A stretch of 64,000 nt of DNA from Blastococcus sp. CT_GayMR19 (GCF_004570385.1 NZ_SPQL01000004.1:287240-351239); one strand, 5' to 3'. Counted from the first letter of the stretch, positions 46,097 to 55,840 are shown. Notes: generated from the letters alone by a model not told the origin. Numbers and translations: made by a program.

Positions 46097-47344
46097 CTAC
46101 TCCGCGGAGCCCAGCAGGCGCTGCAGCCGGCCGACGCCCTCGGCCAGGTCGTCGTCGCCGAGCGCGTAGGACATCCGGACGTAGCCGGGTGTCCCGAACG
46201 CCTCCCCGGGCACGACCGCCACCTCCGCCTCCTCCAGGATCAGCTCCGCCAGTTCCGCGCTGCTGTGGGCGGTCCGCCCGGCGATCGGGCGCCCCAGCAG
46301 GCCCTTGACCGAGGGGTAGACGTAGAACGCGCCCTGCGGCTCGGGGCAGGCGATGCCCGGGATCTCGCGCAGCATCGCCACGATCGTCTTCCGGCGCCGG
46401 TCGAACGCCTCCCGCATGGTGGCGACGGCAGCCAGGTCCCCGGAGAGCGCGGCGATGGCGGCGGCCTGCGAGACGTTGGCGACGTTGGACGTCGCGTGCG
46501 ACTGGAGGTTGGTCGCGGCCTTCACCACGTCGGCGGGGCCGATGAGCCAGCCCACCCGCCACCCGGTCATCGCGTAGGTCTTGGCCACGCCGTTGACGAC
46601 CACGCAGCGGTCCGCCAGCTCGGGCACCAGCACCGGCATCGAGGGGGCGACGGCCCCGCCGTAGGTGAGGTGCTCGTAGATCTCGTCGGTGAGCACCCAG
46701 AGGCCGGCGTCGAGGGCCCAGCGGCCGATCTCCTCCACCTGCTCGGCGGGGTAGACCGCGCCCGTGGGGTTGGACGGCGAGCAGAACAGCAGCACCTTGG
46801 TGCGCGGGGTCCGCGCCGCCTCGAGCTGGCCGACGGAGACCAGGTAGCCGCTCTGCTCGTCCGCGACCACGGGCACCGGGACCCCGCCCGCCAGCCGGAT
46901 CGCCTCGGGATAGGTCGTCCAGTACGGCGCGGGCACGAGGACCTCGTCACCGGGGTCGAGCATCGTCGCGAACGCCTCGTAGATCGCCTGCTTCCCCCCG
47001 TTGGTCACCAGCACGTTGGCCGCGGTGACCGACAGCCCGGAGTCGCGCGCCGTCTTGGCGACGATCGCCTCCTTGAGCGCGGGCAGCCCTCCAGCGGGGG
47101 TGTACCGGTGCATGGCCGGCACGCGCGCGGCGGCGATCGCGGCCTCGACGATGAAGTCGGGGGTCGGGAAGTCGGGCTCGCCGGCGCCGAAGACGATGAC
47201 CGGCTTCCCCGCCGCCTTGAGCGCCTTGGCCTTCGCGTCGACCGCGAGGGTCGCCGACTCGGCGATGGCGGCGATCCGGCGGGAGATGCGCCGATCGGCG
47301 GGGGCGGTCGTGGACGGGGCGGACTCCGAGGAGACGGCGGTCAT
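46097..47344 (-). CDS. aspC: PLP-dependent aspartate-type aminotransferase (AspC/AAT I subgroup)
   Basis: 415 aa, fold type I. Motifs: [55 protein letters not shown] and the PLP lysine in [15 protein letters not shown], with [13 protein letters not shown] at the end. Probably aspartate/2-oxoglutarate transamination, though prephenate activity is known in some relatives. Convergent with the peptidase gene with a 16-bp gap. CACGAT lies 6 nt before the ATG on this strand and may be a leaderless -10. Confidence 0.9.
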   Translation of the reverse strand: MTAVSSESAPSTTAPADRRISRRIAAIAESATLAVDAKAKALKAAGKPVIVFGAGEPDFPTPDFIVEAAIAAARVPAMHRYTPAGGLPALKEAIVAKTARDSGLSVTAANVLVTNGGKQAIYEAFATMLDPGDEVLVPAPYWTTYPEAIRLAGGVPVPVVADEQSGYLVSVGQLEAARTPRTKVLLFCSPSNPTGAVYPAEQVEEIGRWALDAGLWVLTDEIYEHLTYGGAVAPSMPVLVPELADRCVVVNGVAKTYAMTGWRVGWLIGPADVVKAATNLQSHATSNVANVSQAAAIAALSGDLAAVATMREAFDRRRKTIVAMLREIPGIACPEPQGAFYVYPSVKGLLGRPIAGRTAHSSAELAELILEEAEVAVVPGEAFGTPGYVRMSYALGDDDLAEGVGRLQRLLGSAE

Positions 47345-47356
47345 GGGCCCATCGTG

Positions 47357-47974
47357 TCAAAGACGGCGGAGTCGCACGTGGGAGACCGTGGCCGAGGGGG
47401 TGAACTCCACGCACCCCCAGCCGTCGAGCGCGACCCCGAGATCCTCGAACAACCGCTCGCCGCTGCCGAGCAGGACGGGGACGACGACGACGTGGAGCTC
47501 GTCGACGAGCCCGGCGCGCAGGTACTGCTGCACCGTCGAGGCGCCGCCGCCGAGCCGCACGTGCCGACCGCCGGCTGCGGCGCGCGCGTGATCGAGTGCG
47601 GCCTCGATGCCGTCGGTCACGAAGTGGAAGACCGTCCCGCCGGCCATCTGCACGGGCGGCCGGGGATGGTGGGTGAGCACGAAGACGTCGTGGTGGAACG
47701 GCGGGTCCTCGCCCCACCAGCCGGTCCAGGACTCGTCCGGCCAGTTCCCGCGAACGGGGCCGAACATGTTCCGGCCCATGATCGTGGCGCCCACACCCTC
47801 GGCCCCGAGCGCCATGAACCGCTCGTCGGCCTCCGTCCGCTGCCCGCTGGGCGGGAAGAGCCATTCGTGCAGCAGTTCGCCCCCGACCCCGAGGGGGTTC
47901 CCGGGGTCCTGGGACGGCCCGGCTCCGTAGCCGTCCAGCGAGATCGAGAAGTTGTGCACGCGGAGTTCGGTCAT
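47357..47974 (-). CDS. RibD C-terminal / dihydrofolate reductase-like protein
   Basis: 205 aa. LRVHNFSISLDGYGAGPSQ at the N-terminus, TIMGRNMFGPVRGNW, VFVLTHHPRPP and HVRLGGGASTVQQYLRAGLVDELHV are the DHFR-like RibD-C motifs (NADPH binding). The reductase substrate is unknown; such single-domain proteins are common in actinobacteria and distinct from riboflavin genes. It ends 12 bp upstream of aspC on the same strand. Confidence 0.85.
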   Translation of the reverse strand: MTELRVHNFSISLDGYGAGPSQDPGNPLGVGGELLHEWLFPPSGQRTEADERFMALGAEGVGATIMGRNMFGPVRGNWPDESWTGWWGEDPPFHHDVFVLTHHPRPPVQMAGGTVFHFVTDGIEAALDHARAAAGGRHVRLGGGASTVQQYLRAGLVDELHVVVVPVLLGSGERLFEDLGVALDGWGCVEFTPSATVSHVRLRRL

Positions 47975-48032
47975 GGCGCGTAGGACCGTCGCGGGCGGCC
48001 CAGGTCATCGGCGCGGCGGGGTCCGGACGGCG

Positions 48033-48063
48033 TTGGCTGTCCTTCCGTGCGGTCCCGTACACT
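48033..48063 (+). promoter_or_regulatory. Candidate promoter for tRNA-Trp-secE-nusG
   Basis: TTGGCT (48033-48038) and TACACT (48058-48063), 19 bp apart, resemble -35/-10 boxes ahead of the tRNA-Trp/secE unit. The following 120 bp (48064-48185) are GC-rich with several short inverted repeats and no gene. Confidence 0.4.
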
Positions 48064-48185
48064 GGCGCCACCGGGGCAGCTGACCCCGCCACCGGCGTGC
48101 CCCGGAACCTCCCTGAGGCTCCATGCTGCCGTGGTGAGGCGGGCCGTCCCGGGCCCCGCCCAGGGCAGGAGGAAGTCAGGGCACT

Positions 48186-48258
<73 letters not shown>

Positions 48259-48334
48259 CTAGCGCACGACAGGTACCGACCGACCACATGGCCTCTCCCG
48301 CGAGGGGCCGCCACCACGAGGCGAGCGAGGCGAA

Positions 48335-48859
48335 GTGAGCGACGAGAAGCCGGGACGCGGGGACGACGCCGTCGTCCCCGACGCCGAGCTGACCGACGAG
48401 CAGCTCGACCGCGAGACGCCGGGGGTCGACGACGCCGGTGAGCTCGAGGCCGCCGAGGCCGAGGTCGCCGCCGAGGCCGAGGCCGAGGAGGACAAGGTCG
48501 TGGCCACCCCGGCACGGCGCCGGCGCGGCCGTATCACCGCCTCCGATGACGACGACGAGGACGAGGTCATCGCGGGCCGGGCCGCCCGGACGGCCTCGCG
48601 CCCGGCCGGCCGGACGGGCGAGGGCACCCGCTCGCGCGCCGAGGCCGAGCGGGACCGGGCCGAGGCCCAGCGCAAGAAGCGCAGCCTGGCCCGCTTCCTG
48701 CGCGAGGTGGTCGCCGAGCTGCGCAAGGTCATCTGGCCCGGTCGCAAGGAACTGATCACCTACACGACCGTCGTCATCGTCTTCGTGGCGTTCATCGTCG
48801 CGCTGGTGGCCGGCCTCGACCTGCTCTTCGCGCAGGGCGTGATCGCCGTCTTCGGCTGA
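48335..48859 (+). CDS. secE: Preprotein translocase subunit SecE with long acidic N-terminal extension
   Basis: 174 aa. The last ~65 residues are the SecE core: [20 protein letters not shown] and one transmembrane segment ([20 protein letters not shown]). The first ~105 residues are a hydrophilic Glu/Asp/Ala-rich then Arg-rich extension, probably disordered. GTG 48335 is the start. Forms SecYEG in the membrane. 43 bp precede nusG. Confidence 0.93.
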   Translation: MSDEKPGRGDDAVVPDAELTDEQLDRETPGVDDAGELEAAEAEVAAEAEAEEDKVVATPARRRRGRITASDDDDEDEVIAGRAARTASRPAGRTGEGTRSRAEAERDRAEAQRKKRSLARFLREVVAELRKVIWPGRKELITYTTVVIVFVAFIVALVAGLDLLFAQGVIAVFG

Positions 48860-48902
48860 CCCGTCCCGCGCCTGAACACCCCATGACAAGGAAGAGATCC
48901 CA

Positions 48903-49778
48903 GTGACCGACCCTCGCGAGCCCTTCGAGACCGACACGGTCGACGGCGCCTCCGCCATCGATCTGGACGACGCTCGCTTCGACGAGCGCGGTGCGGCGGA
49001 CGTCGAGACCGGCGCCGGCGAGACCGGTGCCGCCGAGGGCTCCAGCGACACCGCGGACCTCGACACCGCCACCGAGGTCGCCGACGTCGTCCCCGAGGTC
49101 GAGAGCGGCGACCCACAGAGCCTGGTGAGCGACCCGCTCGTCGAGCCGACCGAGCCGGAGGACGACGACCCGGCGGAGGCGATGAAGAAGGCGCTGCGGA
49201 TCGCCCCCGGCGACTGGTACGTCGTGCACTCCTACGCGGGCTACGAGAACAAGGTGAAGACCAACCTCGAGGCGCGCATCCAGTCGCTGGACGTCGAGGA
49301 CTACATCTATCAGATCGAGGTGCCCACCGAGGAGGTCACCGAGATCAAGAACGGCAAGCGCGCGCAGGTCAACCGCAAGGTGCTGCCGGGCTACCTCCTG
49401 GTGCGCATGGAGCTCAACGACGAGTCCTGGGGTGCCGTCCGCAACACCCCCGGTGTCACCGGTTTCGTGGGCGCCACCTCGCGGCCCTCGCCGCTGACGC
49501 TGGACGAGGTCGTCAAGATCCTCGTCCCGGCGACGGCACCGGCCGCTGCCCGGACCGCCGGCGGCGAGGCCACCTCCGGTGGGGCCGCCGCCGCACCGGC
49601 CGCCGTCGTCGACTTCGAGGTCGGCGAGTCGGTCACGGTCATGGACGGGCCCTTCGCCACGCTGCCCGCCACGATCAACGAGATCAACGCCGAGCAGCAG
49701 AAGCTGCAGGTGCTCGTCTCGATCTTCGGCCGCGAGACGCCCGTCGAGCTGTCGTTCACCCAGGTCAGCAAGATCTGA
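48903..49778 (+). CDS. nusG: Transcription termination/antitermination protein NusG
   Basis: 291 aa. N-terminal acidic extension (about 1-95) as usual in actinobacteria, then the NGN domain ([47 protein letters not shown]), a linker rich in Ala, and the KOW domain ([19 protein letters not shown]). GTG start with AAGGAAGAG upstream. It links RNA polymerase with ribosome or Rho. Confidence 0.95.
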   Translation: MTDPREPFETDTVDGASAIDLDDARFDERGAADVETGAGETGAAEGSSDTADLDTATEVADVVPEVESGDPQSLVSDPLVEPTEPEDDDPAEAMKKALRIAPGDWYVVHSYAGYENKVKTNLEARIQSLDVEDYIYQIEVPTEEVTEIKNGKRAQVNRKVLPGYLLVRMELNDESWGAVRNTPGVTGFVGATSRPSPLTLDEVVKILVPATAPAAARTAGGEATSGGAAAAPAAVVDFEVGESVTVMDGPFATLPATINEINAEQQKLQVLVSIFGRETPVELSFTQVSKI

Positions 49779-49820
49779 CCTCCCCGTACTGATCCAGAGA
49801 AGCCAGAGAAGAAGGAAGTC

Positions 49821-50249
49821 ATGCCCCCCAGGAAGCGGTTGACCGCGGTCATCAAGCTCCAGATCAACGCCGGTGCGGCCACCCCCGCCCCGCCCGTCGG
49901 TCCGGCGCTCGGCCAGCACGGCGTCAACATCATGGAGTTCTGCAAGGCCTACAACGCCGCGACCGAGTCGCAGCGCGGCAACGTCATCCCGGTCGAGATC
50001 TCGGTCTTCGAGGACCGCTCGTTCACCTTCGTCACCAAGACCCCGCCGGCCGCGCGCATGCTGCTCAAGGCCGCCGGCGTCGACAAGGGATCGGGCGAGC
50101 CGCACAAGACGAAGGTCGCCACGGTCACCCGTGACCAGGTCCGCGAGATCGCCACCACCAAGATGGCCGACCTCAACGCCAACGACCTCGACCAGGCCGA
50201 GAAGATCATCGCCGGCACCGCCCGGTCGATGGGCATCACGGTCCAGTAG
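49821..50249 (+). CDS. rplK: 50S ribosomal protein L11
   Basis: 142 aa. The N-terminal [20 protein letters not shown] and the rRNA-binding C-terminal domain ([32 protein letters not shown]) are complete. AGAAGGAAG precedes ATG 49821. First gene of the L11 operon; 104 bp to rplA. Confidence 0.97.
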   Translation: MPPRKRLTAVIKLQINAGAATPAPPVGPALGQHGVNIMEFCKAYNAATESQRGNVIPVEISVFEDRSFTFVTKTPPAARMLLKAAGVDKGSGEPHKTKVATVTRDQVREIATTKMADLNANDLDQAEKIIAGTARSMGITVQ

Positions 50250-50353
50250 GTCCCGCAGCACCGCACCAACGCAGTTCCACAGCACCTGTGGGAGGGCCTC
50301 GCCGGCCCGTTCACCACACGACCGGGGCAGCTGCCCTGGAGAGGAACACCATC

Positions 50354-51073
50354 ATGGCGAAGCACGGCAAGAAGTACCGCAAGGTCGCCGAGCAGGTCGA
50401 CCGCGACAACCTGTACTCCCCGCTGCAGGCCGCCACCCTGGCCAAGCAGACATCGACGACCGCCTACGACGCCACCGTCGAGGTCGCCATGCGCCTGGGC
50501 GTCGACCCGCGCAAGGCCGACCAGATGGTCCGCGGCACGGTCAACCTGCCGCACGGCACCGGCAAGACCGCCCGGGTCATCGTCTTCGCGACCGGTGACA
50601 AGGCCGCCGAGGCCGAGGCCGCCGGCGCCGACGTCGTGGGCTCCGACGACCTGATCGAGAAGATCCAGGGCGGCTTCCTGGACTTCGACGCGGCGATCGC
50701 CACCCCCGACCAGATGGCCAAGGTCGGCCGCATCGCCCGCATCCTCGGCCCCCGTGGCCTGATGCCGAACCCGAAGACCGGCACCGTGACCCCCGACGTC
50801 ACCAAGGCCGTCAACGACATCAAGGGCGGGAAGATCAACTTCCGCGTCGACAAGCAGGCCAACCTGCACCTGGTCATCGGCAAGACCTCGTTCGACGAGG
50901 CCAAGCTGGTCGAGAACTACGCGGCCGCGCTCGACGAGGTGCTGCGGGCCAAGCCGTCGTCGGCCAAGGGCCGGTACCTGAAGAAGGTCACCGTCTCCAC
51001 CACGATGGGCCCGGGCATCCCGGTCGACCCGAACCGCACCCGCAACATGCTGGTGGACGAGCCCACCGTCTGA
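50354..51073 (+). CDS. rplA: 50S ribosomal protein L1
   Basis: 239 aa. [14 protein letters not shown] at the start and the L1 core [20 protein letters not shown]. The start is set by GGAGAGGAA upstream and by conservation. The last codons and stop are duplicated downstream (51064-51223). The gene normally autoregulates translation of its operon. Confidence 0.97.
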   Translation: MAKHGKKYRKVAEQVDRDNLYSPLQAATLAKQTSTTAYDATVEVAMRLGVDPRKADQMVRGTVNLPHGTGKTARVIVFATGDKAAEAEAAGADVVGSDDLIEKIQGGFLDFDAAIATPDQMAKVGRIARILGPRGLMPNPKTGTVTPDVTKAVNDIKGGKINFRVDKQANLHLVIGKTSFDEAKLVENYAAALDEVLRAKPSSAKGRYLKKVTVSTTMGPGIPVDPNRTRNMLVDEPTV

Positions 51074-51235
51074 GCGACAGCCCCGGGAGCATCGCAGCGA
51101 GGAACGAGCGAGGAGCGGACCGGGGCGGAGCCGGACAGCAGACACCGTCTGAGCGACAGCCCCGGGAGCATCGCAGCGAGGAACGAGCGAGGAGCGGACC
51201 GGGGCGCGGAGCCGGACAGCAGACACCGTCTGAGC
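51064..51235 (+). repeat. Tandem duplication of the rplA 3' end with dispersed-repeat sequence
   Basis: Unit 1 (51064-51142, 79 bp) begins CACCGTCTGAGCGACAGC, that is the last codons and stop of rplA. Unit 2 (51143-51223, 81 bp, 2-bp insertion) repeats it, and a third partial copy (CACCGTCTGAGCA) starts at 51224. Each unit contains GAGCATCGCAGCGAGGAACG, related to the repeats at 11894 and 57217. Confidence 0.85.
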
Positions 51236-51245
51236 AGTCGCACTC

Positions 51246-51280
51246 GAGGGCCCCGCAGCGCAGGTCGCTGCGGGGCCCTC
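51246..51280 (+). terminator. Terminator of the rplK-rplA operon
   Basis: A perfect 15-bp stem (GAGGGCCCCGCAGCG, 51246-51260, with 51266-51280) and 5-nt loop. Confidence 0.8.
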
Positions 51281-51323
51281 GGCGTTCACAGAGGCCGCCC
51301 GCCGTCTCCGCCTCCGCATCGCG

Positions 51324-51567
51324 TACTCTTGGCGCTGTTCCCCCCAAGACCGCTGGTCGTCGCACGTCCGCGTGCGATCGAAGGTCCCGGAATCCGGGCG
51401 ACCCGCGCAGGTGGACGGTTCGATGGACGAGCGCAAGTCCGCTCGTCGCCTCGCCCCGTGCGCTCTGCGCCGGGGCGTTCCTCGTCTCCGGGGCCCTGTG
51501 ATCGCATCGCTGATCGCACGAGGTCGTGCAACCGGCCGGTGGTCGCCCGACAGACGAGAGGAGGCCC
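51324..51567 (+). promoter_or_regulatory. Promoter and structured L10 leader
   Basis: TACTCT (51324-51329) is a -10 candidate. The following ~230 nt hold no gene but several perfect stems: TCGCACG/CGTGCGA (51360-51377), GACGAGCG/CGCTCGTC (51426-51447) and CGCCCCG/CGGGGCG (51452-51477). A long structured leader before rplJ is the known place of autoregulation by L10(L12)4. AGAGGAGG lies just before ATG 51568. Confidence 0.6.
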
Positions 51568-52212
51568 ATGCCCACGCAGGCAAAGGCCGCGGTGATCGAC
51601 GAGATCACCGAGCGGTTCCAGCAGTCCAGCGCGGCGGTGCTCACCGAGTACCGCGGGCTGACCGTGGCCCAGCTGACCCAGCTGCGCCGTTCCCTCGGTG
51701 AGGGCAGCAGCTACGCCGTCGTCAAGAACACCCTGACGAAGCGGGCCGCGGACGCGGTCGGATTCTCCGACCTCGGCCCGCTGCTCAACGGCCCGACCGC
51801 GATCGCCTTCATCGAGGGCGACCCGGTCACGGCGGCCAAGGCCATCCGCGACTTCGCGAAGGCCCACCCGATGCTCGTCGTCAAGGGTGGCGTCGTCGAG
51901 GGCCGCACGGTCGACGCCGCCGAGGTCACCCGCCTCGCCGACGTCGAGACCCGTGAGGTCCTGCTGGCCAAGCTGGCCGGCGCGATGAAGGGCAACCTGA
52001 CCAAGGCTGCCGGGCTGTTCCAGGCCCCGCTGTCCCAGATGGCCCGCCTCGCCGAGGCGCTCAAGGAGAAGAAGCCAGCGGAGGCCACCGAGGCTCCCGC
52101 TGCCGAGGCTCCCGCCGCCGACACGACGGCCGACGACGCCACCGGCGACGTTCCCGCTGCTGACACCACCGACACCGACACCGCTGCCGCCGACGCGGCC
52201 AGCGACGACTGA
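51568..52212 (+). CDS. rplJ: 50S ribosomal protein L10
   Basis: 214 aa. Core: [49 protein letters not shown] and [11 protein letters not shown]. The C-terminal ~45 residues are an Ala/Thr/Asp/Pro-rich tail beyond the L12-binding helix. ATG 51568 with AGGAGG upstream. It carries the L7/L12 stalk; 16 bp to rplL. Confidence 0.96.
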   Translation: MPTQAKAAVIDEITERFQQSSAAVLTEYRGLTVAQLTQLRRSLGEGSSYAVVKNTLTKRAADAVGFSDLGPLLNGPTAIAFIEGDPVTAAKAIRDFAKAHPMLVVKGGVVEGRTVDAAEVTRLADVETREVLLAKLAGAMKGNLTKAAGLFQAPLSQMARLAEALKEKKPAEATEAPAAEAPAADTTADDATGDVPAADTTDTDTAAADAASDD

Positions 52213-52228
52213 CCAGAAGGAGACGAAC

Positions 52229-52621
52229 ATGGCCAAGATTTCCAGCACGGACCTGCTCGACGCGTTCAAGGAGATGACCCTCCTCGAGCTGTCCGACTTC
52301 GTGAAGCAGTTCGAGGAGACGTTCGACGTCACCGCCGCTGCTCCCGTGGCCGTCGCGGCCGCCCCTGCCGCCGGTGGCGGCGGCGGTGCCGACGAGGCCG
52401 CTGCCGAGCAGGACGAGTTCGACGTCGTCCTCGAGGCTGCCGGCGACAAGAAGATCCAGGTCATCAAGGAGGTGCGCAGCCTGACCTCGCTCGGCCTCAA
52501 GGAGGCCAAGGACCTGGTCGACAACGCGCCGAAGCCGGTCCTGGAGAAGGTCGCCAAGGACGCCGCGGAGAAGGCCAAGGCCGCCCTCGAGGGCGCCGGC
52601 GCCACCGTCACCGTCAAGTGA
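52229..52621 (+). CDS. rplL: 50S ribosomal protein L7/L12
   Basis: 130 aa. N-terminal dimerisation part ([20 protein letters not shown]), an Ala/Gly hinge and the globular domain ([36 protein letters not shown]). RBS AAGGAG. The 3' end including the stop codon takes part in a tandem repeat. Confidence 0.97.
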   Translation: MAKISSTDLLDAFKEMTLLELSDFVKQFEETFDVTAAAPVAVAAAPAAGGGGGADEAAAEQDEFDVVLEAAGDKKIQVIKEVRSLTSLGLKEAKDLVDNAPKPVLEKVAKDAAEKAKAALEGAGATVTVK

Positions 52622-52719
52622 CCCCTTCCCCGGCGGTCTCGACCGCCGGGTACGTCACCGTCACGTGACCCCTTCCCCGGCGGTCTCGACCGCCGGGTAC
52701 GTCACCGTCACGTGACCCC
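52607..52719 (+). repeat. 47-bp tandem repeat covering the rplL 3' end and its terminator
   Basis: Unit 1 (52607-52653) starts with the last rplL codons (GTCACCGTCAAGTGA), unit 2 (52654-52700) repeats it with one change (CACGTGA), and a third partial copy begins at 52701. Each full unit contains the hairpin CCGGCGGT-CTCG-ACCGCCGG, so the terminator is duplicated. Confidence 0.9.
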
Positions 52720-52793
52720 CTCCCCGGCGTAGCCGGGGAATGCACCACCTCTCGTCAGCAGGGGCCGTTCTCCTCCGGGAGAGCGGCCCCTGC
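52630..52793 (+). terminator. Array of four terminator hairpins after rplL
   Basis: Two copies of CCGGCGGT/ACCGCCGG (one per tandem unit), then CCCCGGC-GTA-GCCGGGG (near 52723-52739), then a 15-bp stem with one G-U (52758-52772 with 52779-52793). Together they separate the ribosomal operon from mkl-mce. From 52794 to 53021 there is no gene other than the mkl promoter region. Confidence 0.75.
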
Positions 52794-52868
52794 CGCGTTC
52801 GGGCGGTCCCGTTCGCCCCTGGGGGCGAATACACCGAGACCCAGGTCACGGGAACCGCGCGACACACG

Positions 52869-52904
52869 TAACCTGTGCCGGGCGTCGTCGTTACTCACCA
52901 GTAG
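52869..52904 (+). promoter_or_regulatory. Candidate promoter and TetR-type operator of the mkl-mce locus
   Basis: TAACCT (52869-52874) is a -10 candidate. TACTCACCAGTA (52892-52903) is a palindrome (TACT-N4-AGTA) about 11 bp after the expected transcription start. Sites of this TTACT-N4-AGTAA type are bound by TetR-family regulators of fatty-acid genes in actinobacteria; which regulator applies here is unknown. Confidence 0.45.
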
Positions 52905-53021
52905 ATGCGGCTCCGGGCCGTCCGGATGCGGGCGGGATCTCGGCGTCGCGGCCGCCGGGGCTCGTCGACGCGGCGGGGGGCGGAGACCGGCAGAGTTGCC
53001 GGAGCGGAGGGGCGGGCGGGC

Positions 53022-54155
53022 GTGGGCGTCGCGGTTGAGGTCGAGGGCCTGTCGAAGTCGTTCGGCAGCCAGAACATCTGGAGCGACGTCACCCTGACCC
53101 TGCCGCCGGGGGAGATCTCGGTCCTGCTCGGCCCGTCGGGCACGGGGAAGTCCGTGTTCCTGAAGTCCCTGGTCGGCCTGCTCAAGCCCGAGAAGGGCTC
53201 GATCGTCATCAAGGACACCGACCTCGTCCGCACCAGCGAGCACAAGCTCTACGAGATCCGGAAGCTCTTCGGCGTGCTGTTCCAGGACGGTGCCCTGTTC
53301 GGCTCGATGAACCTCTTCGACAACATCGCCTTCCCGCTCCGCGAGCACACGAAGAAGTCCGAGACCGAGATCCGGAACATCGTCCTCGAGAAGATGGACA
53401 TGGTCGGCCTGCAGGGGGCCGAGGGGAAGCTCCCGGGGGAGATCTCCGGCGGCATGCGCAAGCGCGCCGGCCTCGCCCGGGCCCTGGTGCTCGATCCCGA
53501 GATCATCCTGTTCGACGAGCCCGACTCCGGCCTCGACCCGGTCCGCGTGGCCTACCTCAACCAGCTGATCGTCGACCTCAACGCCCAGATCGACGCCACG
53601 TTCCTCATCGTCACGCACGACATCGGGACGGCGCGGACGGTTCCCGACAACCTCGGCCTGCTGTTCCGCCGCCACCTGGTGATGTTCGGCCCGCGCGAGC
53701 AGCTGCTGACCTCGCAGGAGCCGGTGGTCCGCCAGTTCCTCAACGGCCGCCGCGAGGGTCCGATCGGGATGAGCGAGGAGAAGGACGTCGCCCAGGTCGA
53801 GGCCGAGATGGCGGCCCTGGAGGCCCGCGGCGGCGACGCGCACAACGGCGTCGGACCCAAGGGGGCCAGCGGCGGGGACGCCGTCCCGCCGCAGCTCACC
53901 CCGACCGAGGGCCTGCCCGAGCGCAAGGCCGAGCGCCGCCGGCAGGAGCGCGTCGCCCGCATGCTGCACGAGTTCGACGAGCAGACGCAGGAGGCGATCC
54001 GCGCCTCGCTGCCCGAGGACCTGCTGGCCAGGGCCGACTCCGGCGCGTACACGCCGACGACCGTATCGACCGGCCGGCACTGGGCGCCCGACGCGTCCGC
54101 CTCGCCCGCGGGGGCCACCACCGCCACCCTGCCCCGGCAGGCAGGTGACGGGTGA
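53022..54155 (+). CDS. mkl: Mce transport ATPase Mkl (MceG)
   Basis: 377-aa ABC ATPase. Walker A GPSGTGKS (37-44), Q-loop VLFQDGALFGSMNLFDN, signature EISGGMRKRAGLARAL, Walker B IILFDEPDSGLDP and switch His in IVTHD. A C-terminal ~110-residue MceG-type extension follows. GTG 53022 gives MGVAVEVEGLSKSFG, the usual family start; the in-frame ATG 52905 would add an Arg-rich 39-residue leader. Energises Mce lipid importers; here it is directly joined to a mce operon. Confidence 0.93.
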   Translation: MGVAVEVEGLSKSFGSQNIWSDVTLTLPPGEISVLLGPSGTGKSVFLKSLVGLLKPEKGSIVIKDTDLVRTSEHKLYEIRKLFGVLFQDGALFGSMNLFDNIAFPLREHTKKSETEIRNIVLEKMDMVGLQGAEGKLPGEISGGMRKRAGLARALVLDPEIILFDEPDSGLDPVRVAYLNQLIVDLNAQIDATFLIVTHDIGTARTVPDNLGLLFRRHLVMFGPREQLLTSQEPVVRQFLNGRREGPIGMSEEKDVAQVEAEMAALEARGGDAHNGVGPKGASGGDAVPPQLTPTEGLPERKAERRRQERVARMLHEFDEQTQEAIRASLPEDLLARADSGAYTPTTVSTGRHWAPDASASPAGATTATLPRQAGDG

Positions 54156-54967
54156 CCGCCACCGACCAGCCGAAGGCTCCGGGCCTGCTCGACGGCCGGT
54201 TCTCGCCCACGCGCCCGATCGCGACCAGCGGGAAGCTCTTCGCCTTCGCCCTGGACGTGATCCGGGCCCTGCCCAAGCGCCCGTTCCAGATCCGCGAGTT
54301 CATCCAGCAGACCTGGTTCGTCGCCAGCGTGACGATCCTGCCGACGGCGCTGGTCGCCATACCGTTCGGCGCGGTCATCGCGCTGCAGCTGGGCTCGCTC
54401 ACCCGCCAGCTCGGTGCCCAGTCGTTCACCGGATCGGCGTCGGTGCTCGCCGTCCTCCGCGAGGCCAGCCCGATCGTCACCGCCCTGCTCATCGCCGGGG
54501 CGGGCGGCTCGGCGATCTGCGCGGACCTCGGCGCCCGGAAGATCCGCGACGAGATCGACGCCATGGAAGTGCTGGGCATCAGCCCGATCCAGCGCCTCGT
54601 CGTCCCCCGGGTGCTCGCCTCGATGCTGGTGGCGGTCCTGCTCAACGGGCTGGTCAGCGTGGTCGGCGTCACGGGCGGCTACTTCTTCAACGTCGTCCTC
54701 CAGGGCGGGACGCCGGGCGCGTACCTGGCCTCGTTCGGCGCCCTGGCCCAGGTCGAGGACTTCTGGTCCGGCGAGATCAAGGCGCTGACCTTCGGCTTGA
54801 TCGCCGGCATCGTTGCCTCGTACAAGGGGCTCAACGCGGGTGGCGGGCCCAAGGGCGTCGGCGACGCGGTGAACCAGTCCGTCGTGATCACGTTCCTGCT
54901 GCTGTTCGCGGTGAACTTCGTGATCACCGCGATCTACTTCCAGCTCGTGCCACCGAAGGGCCAGTGA
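54152..54967 (+). CDS. yrbEA: Mce permease YrbE A (MlaE family)
   Basis: 271 aa, MlaE-type permease with about five transmembrane segments. The family core LREASPIVTALLIAGAGGSA followed by DLGARKIRDEIDAMEVLGI contains the ATPase-coupling helix. GTG 54152 overlaps the mkl stop by GTGA. Pairs with YrbE B. Confidence 0.93.
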   Translation: MTATDQPKAPGLLDGRFSPTRPIATSGKLFAFALDVIRALPKRPFQIREFIQQTWFVASVTILPTALVAIPFGAVIALQLGSLTRQLGAQSFTGSASVLAVLREASPIVTALLIAGAGGSAICADLGARKIRDEIDAMEVLGISPIQRLVVPRVLASMLVAVLLNGLVSVVGVTGGYFFNVVLQGGTPGAYLASFGALAQVEDFWSGEIKALTFGLIAGIVASYKGLNAGGGPKGVGDAVNQSVVITFLLLFAVNFVITAIYFQLVPPKGQ

Positions 54968-55833
54968 TGGCCCTGCTCTCGACCACCGACCGCGTCAGGG
55001 TTCGGCTCCGCCGCCTCAAGCGGGTGTACCGCAGGCCGCTGGACACCCTGGACGACCTCGGGGACCAACTCGGCTTCTACGGCCGGGCCCTGGCCTGGGC
55101 GCCGCGGACCGTGCGCCGCTACAAGCGGGAGACCTTCCGCCTGCTCGCCGAGGTCACGTTCGGCACGGGCGCGCTCGCCGTCATCGGCGGGACGGTCGGC
55201 GTCATCGCCTTCCTCTCCTTCTTCACCGGCACCGAGGTCGGCCTGCAGGGCTACGCGGCACTGGACCAGCTCGGCACCTCGGCGTTCACCGGCTTCCTCT
55301 CGGCGTACTTCAACACCCGGGAGATCGCGCCTCTGGTCGCCGGGCTGGCGCTGTCGGCGACCGTCGGGTGCGGGTTCACCGCCCAGATCGGCGCCATGCG
55401 GATCAACGAGGAGATCGACGCGCTCGAGGTCATGGGCGTGCCGTCGCTGCCGTTCCTGGTGACGACGCGGATCATCGCCGGCTTCCTCGCCGTGATCCCG
55501 CTCTACGTGCTGGGGCTGCTGACCAGCTACTTCGCCACCCGGCTCATCGCGACCCAGGCCTACGGGCAGTCGACGGGCACCTACGACCACTACTTCAACC
55601 TGTTCCTCCCGCCGGAGGACGTCCTGTGGTCGTTCCTGAAGGTCCTGGTCTTCGCCGTCGTGATCATCCTGACCCACTGCTACTACGGCTACCGCGCCAG
55701 CGGCGGCCCCGCGGGCGTCGGCATGGCGGTGGGCCGCGCGGTGCGCTTCTCGATCGTGGCGATCAACATCATCGACCTCTTCCTGTCCCTGGCCATCTGG
55801 GGTTCGACGACGACCGTCCGGATCGCGGGGTGA
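54967..55833 (+). CDS. yrbEB: Mce permease YrbE B (MlaE family)
   Basis: 288 aa. Core REIAPLVAGLALSATVGCGF then GAMRINEEIDALEVMGVPSL, same coupling motif as YrbE A. An extra N-terminal ~55-residue basic segment precedes the first helix. ATG 54967 overlaps the yrbEA stop by one base. Confidence 0.93.
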   Translation: MALLSTTDRVRVRLRRLKRVYRRPLDTLDDLGDQLGFYGRALAWAPRTVRRYKRETFRLLAEVTFGTGALAVIGGTVGVIAFLSFFTGTEVGLQGYAALDQLGTSAFTGFLSAYFNTREIAPLVAGLALSATVGCGFTAQIGAMRINEEIDALEVMGVPSLPFLVTTRIIAGFLAVIPLYVLGLLTSYFATRLIATQAYGQSTGTYDHYFNLFLPPEDVLWSFLKVLVFAVVIILTHCYYGYRASGGPAGVGMAVGRAVRFSIVAINIIDLFLSLAIWGSTTTVRIAG

Positions 55834-55840
55834 CGCGGAC

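Noticed and set aside
51064..51235. CRISPR-like array at the direct repeats behind rplA
   Set aside because: Units are contiguous with no spacers and include rplA coding sequence; no cas genes are present.
52607..52719. CRISPR-like or VNTR array behind rplL
   Set aside because: Only two full adjacent units without spacers, explained as tandem duplication of the gene end and terminator.
52905..53021. N-terminal extension of Mkl from ATG 52905
   Set aside because: The 39 added residues are Arg-rich low complexity and overlap the promoter region; GTG 53022 gives the conserved family start.
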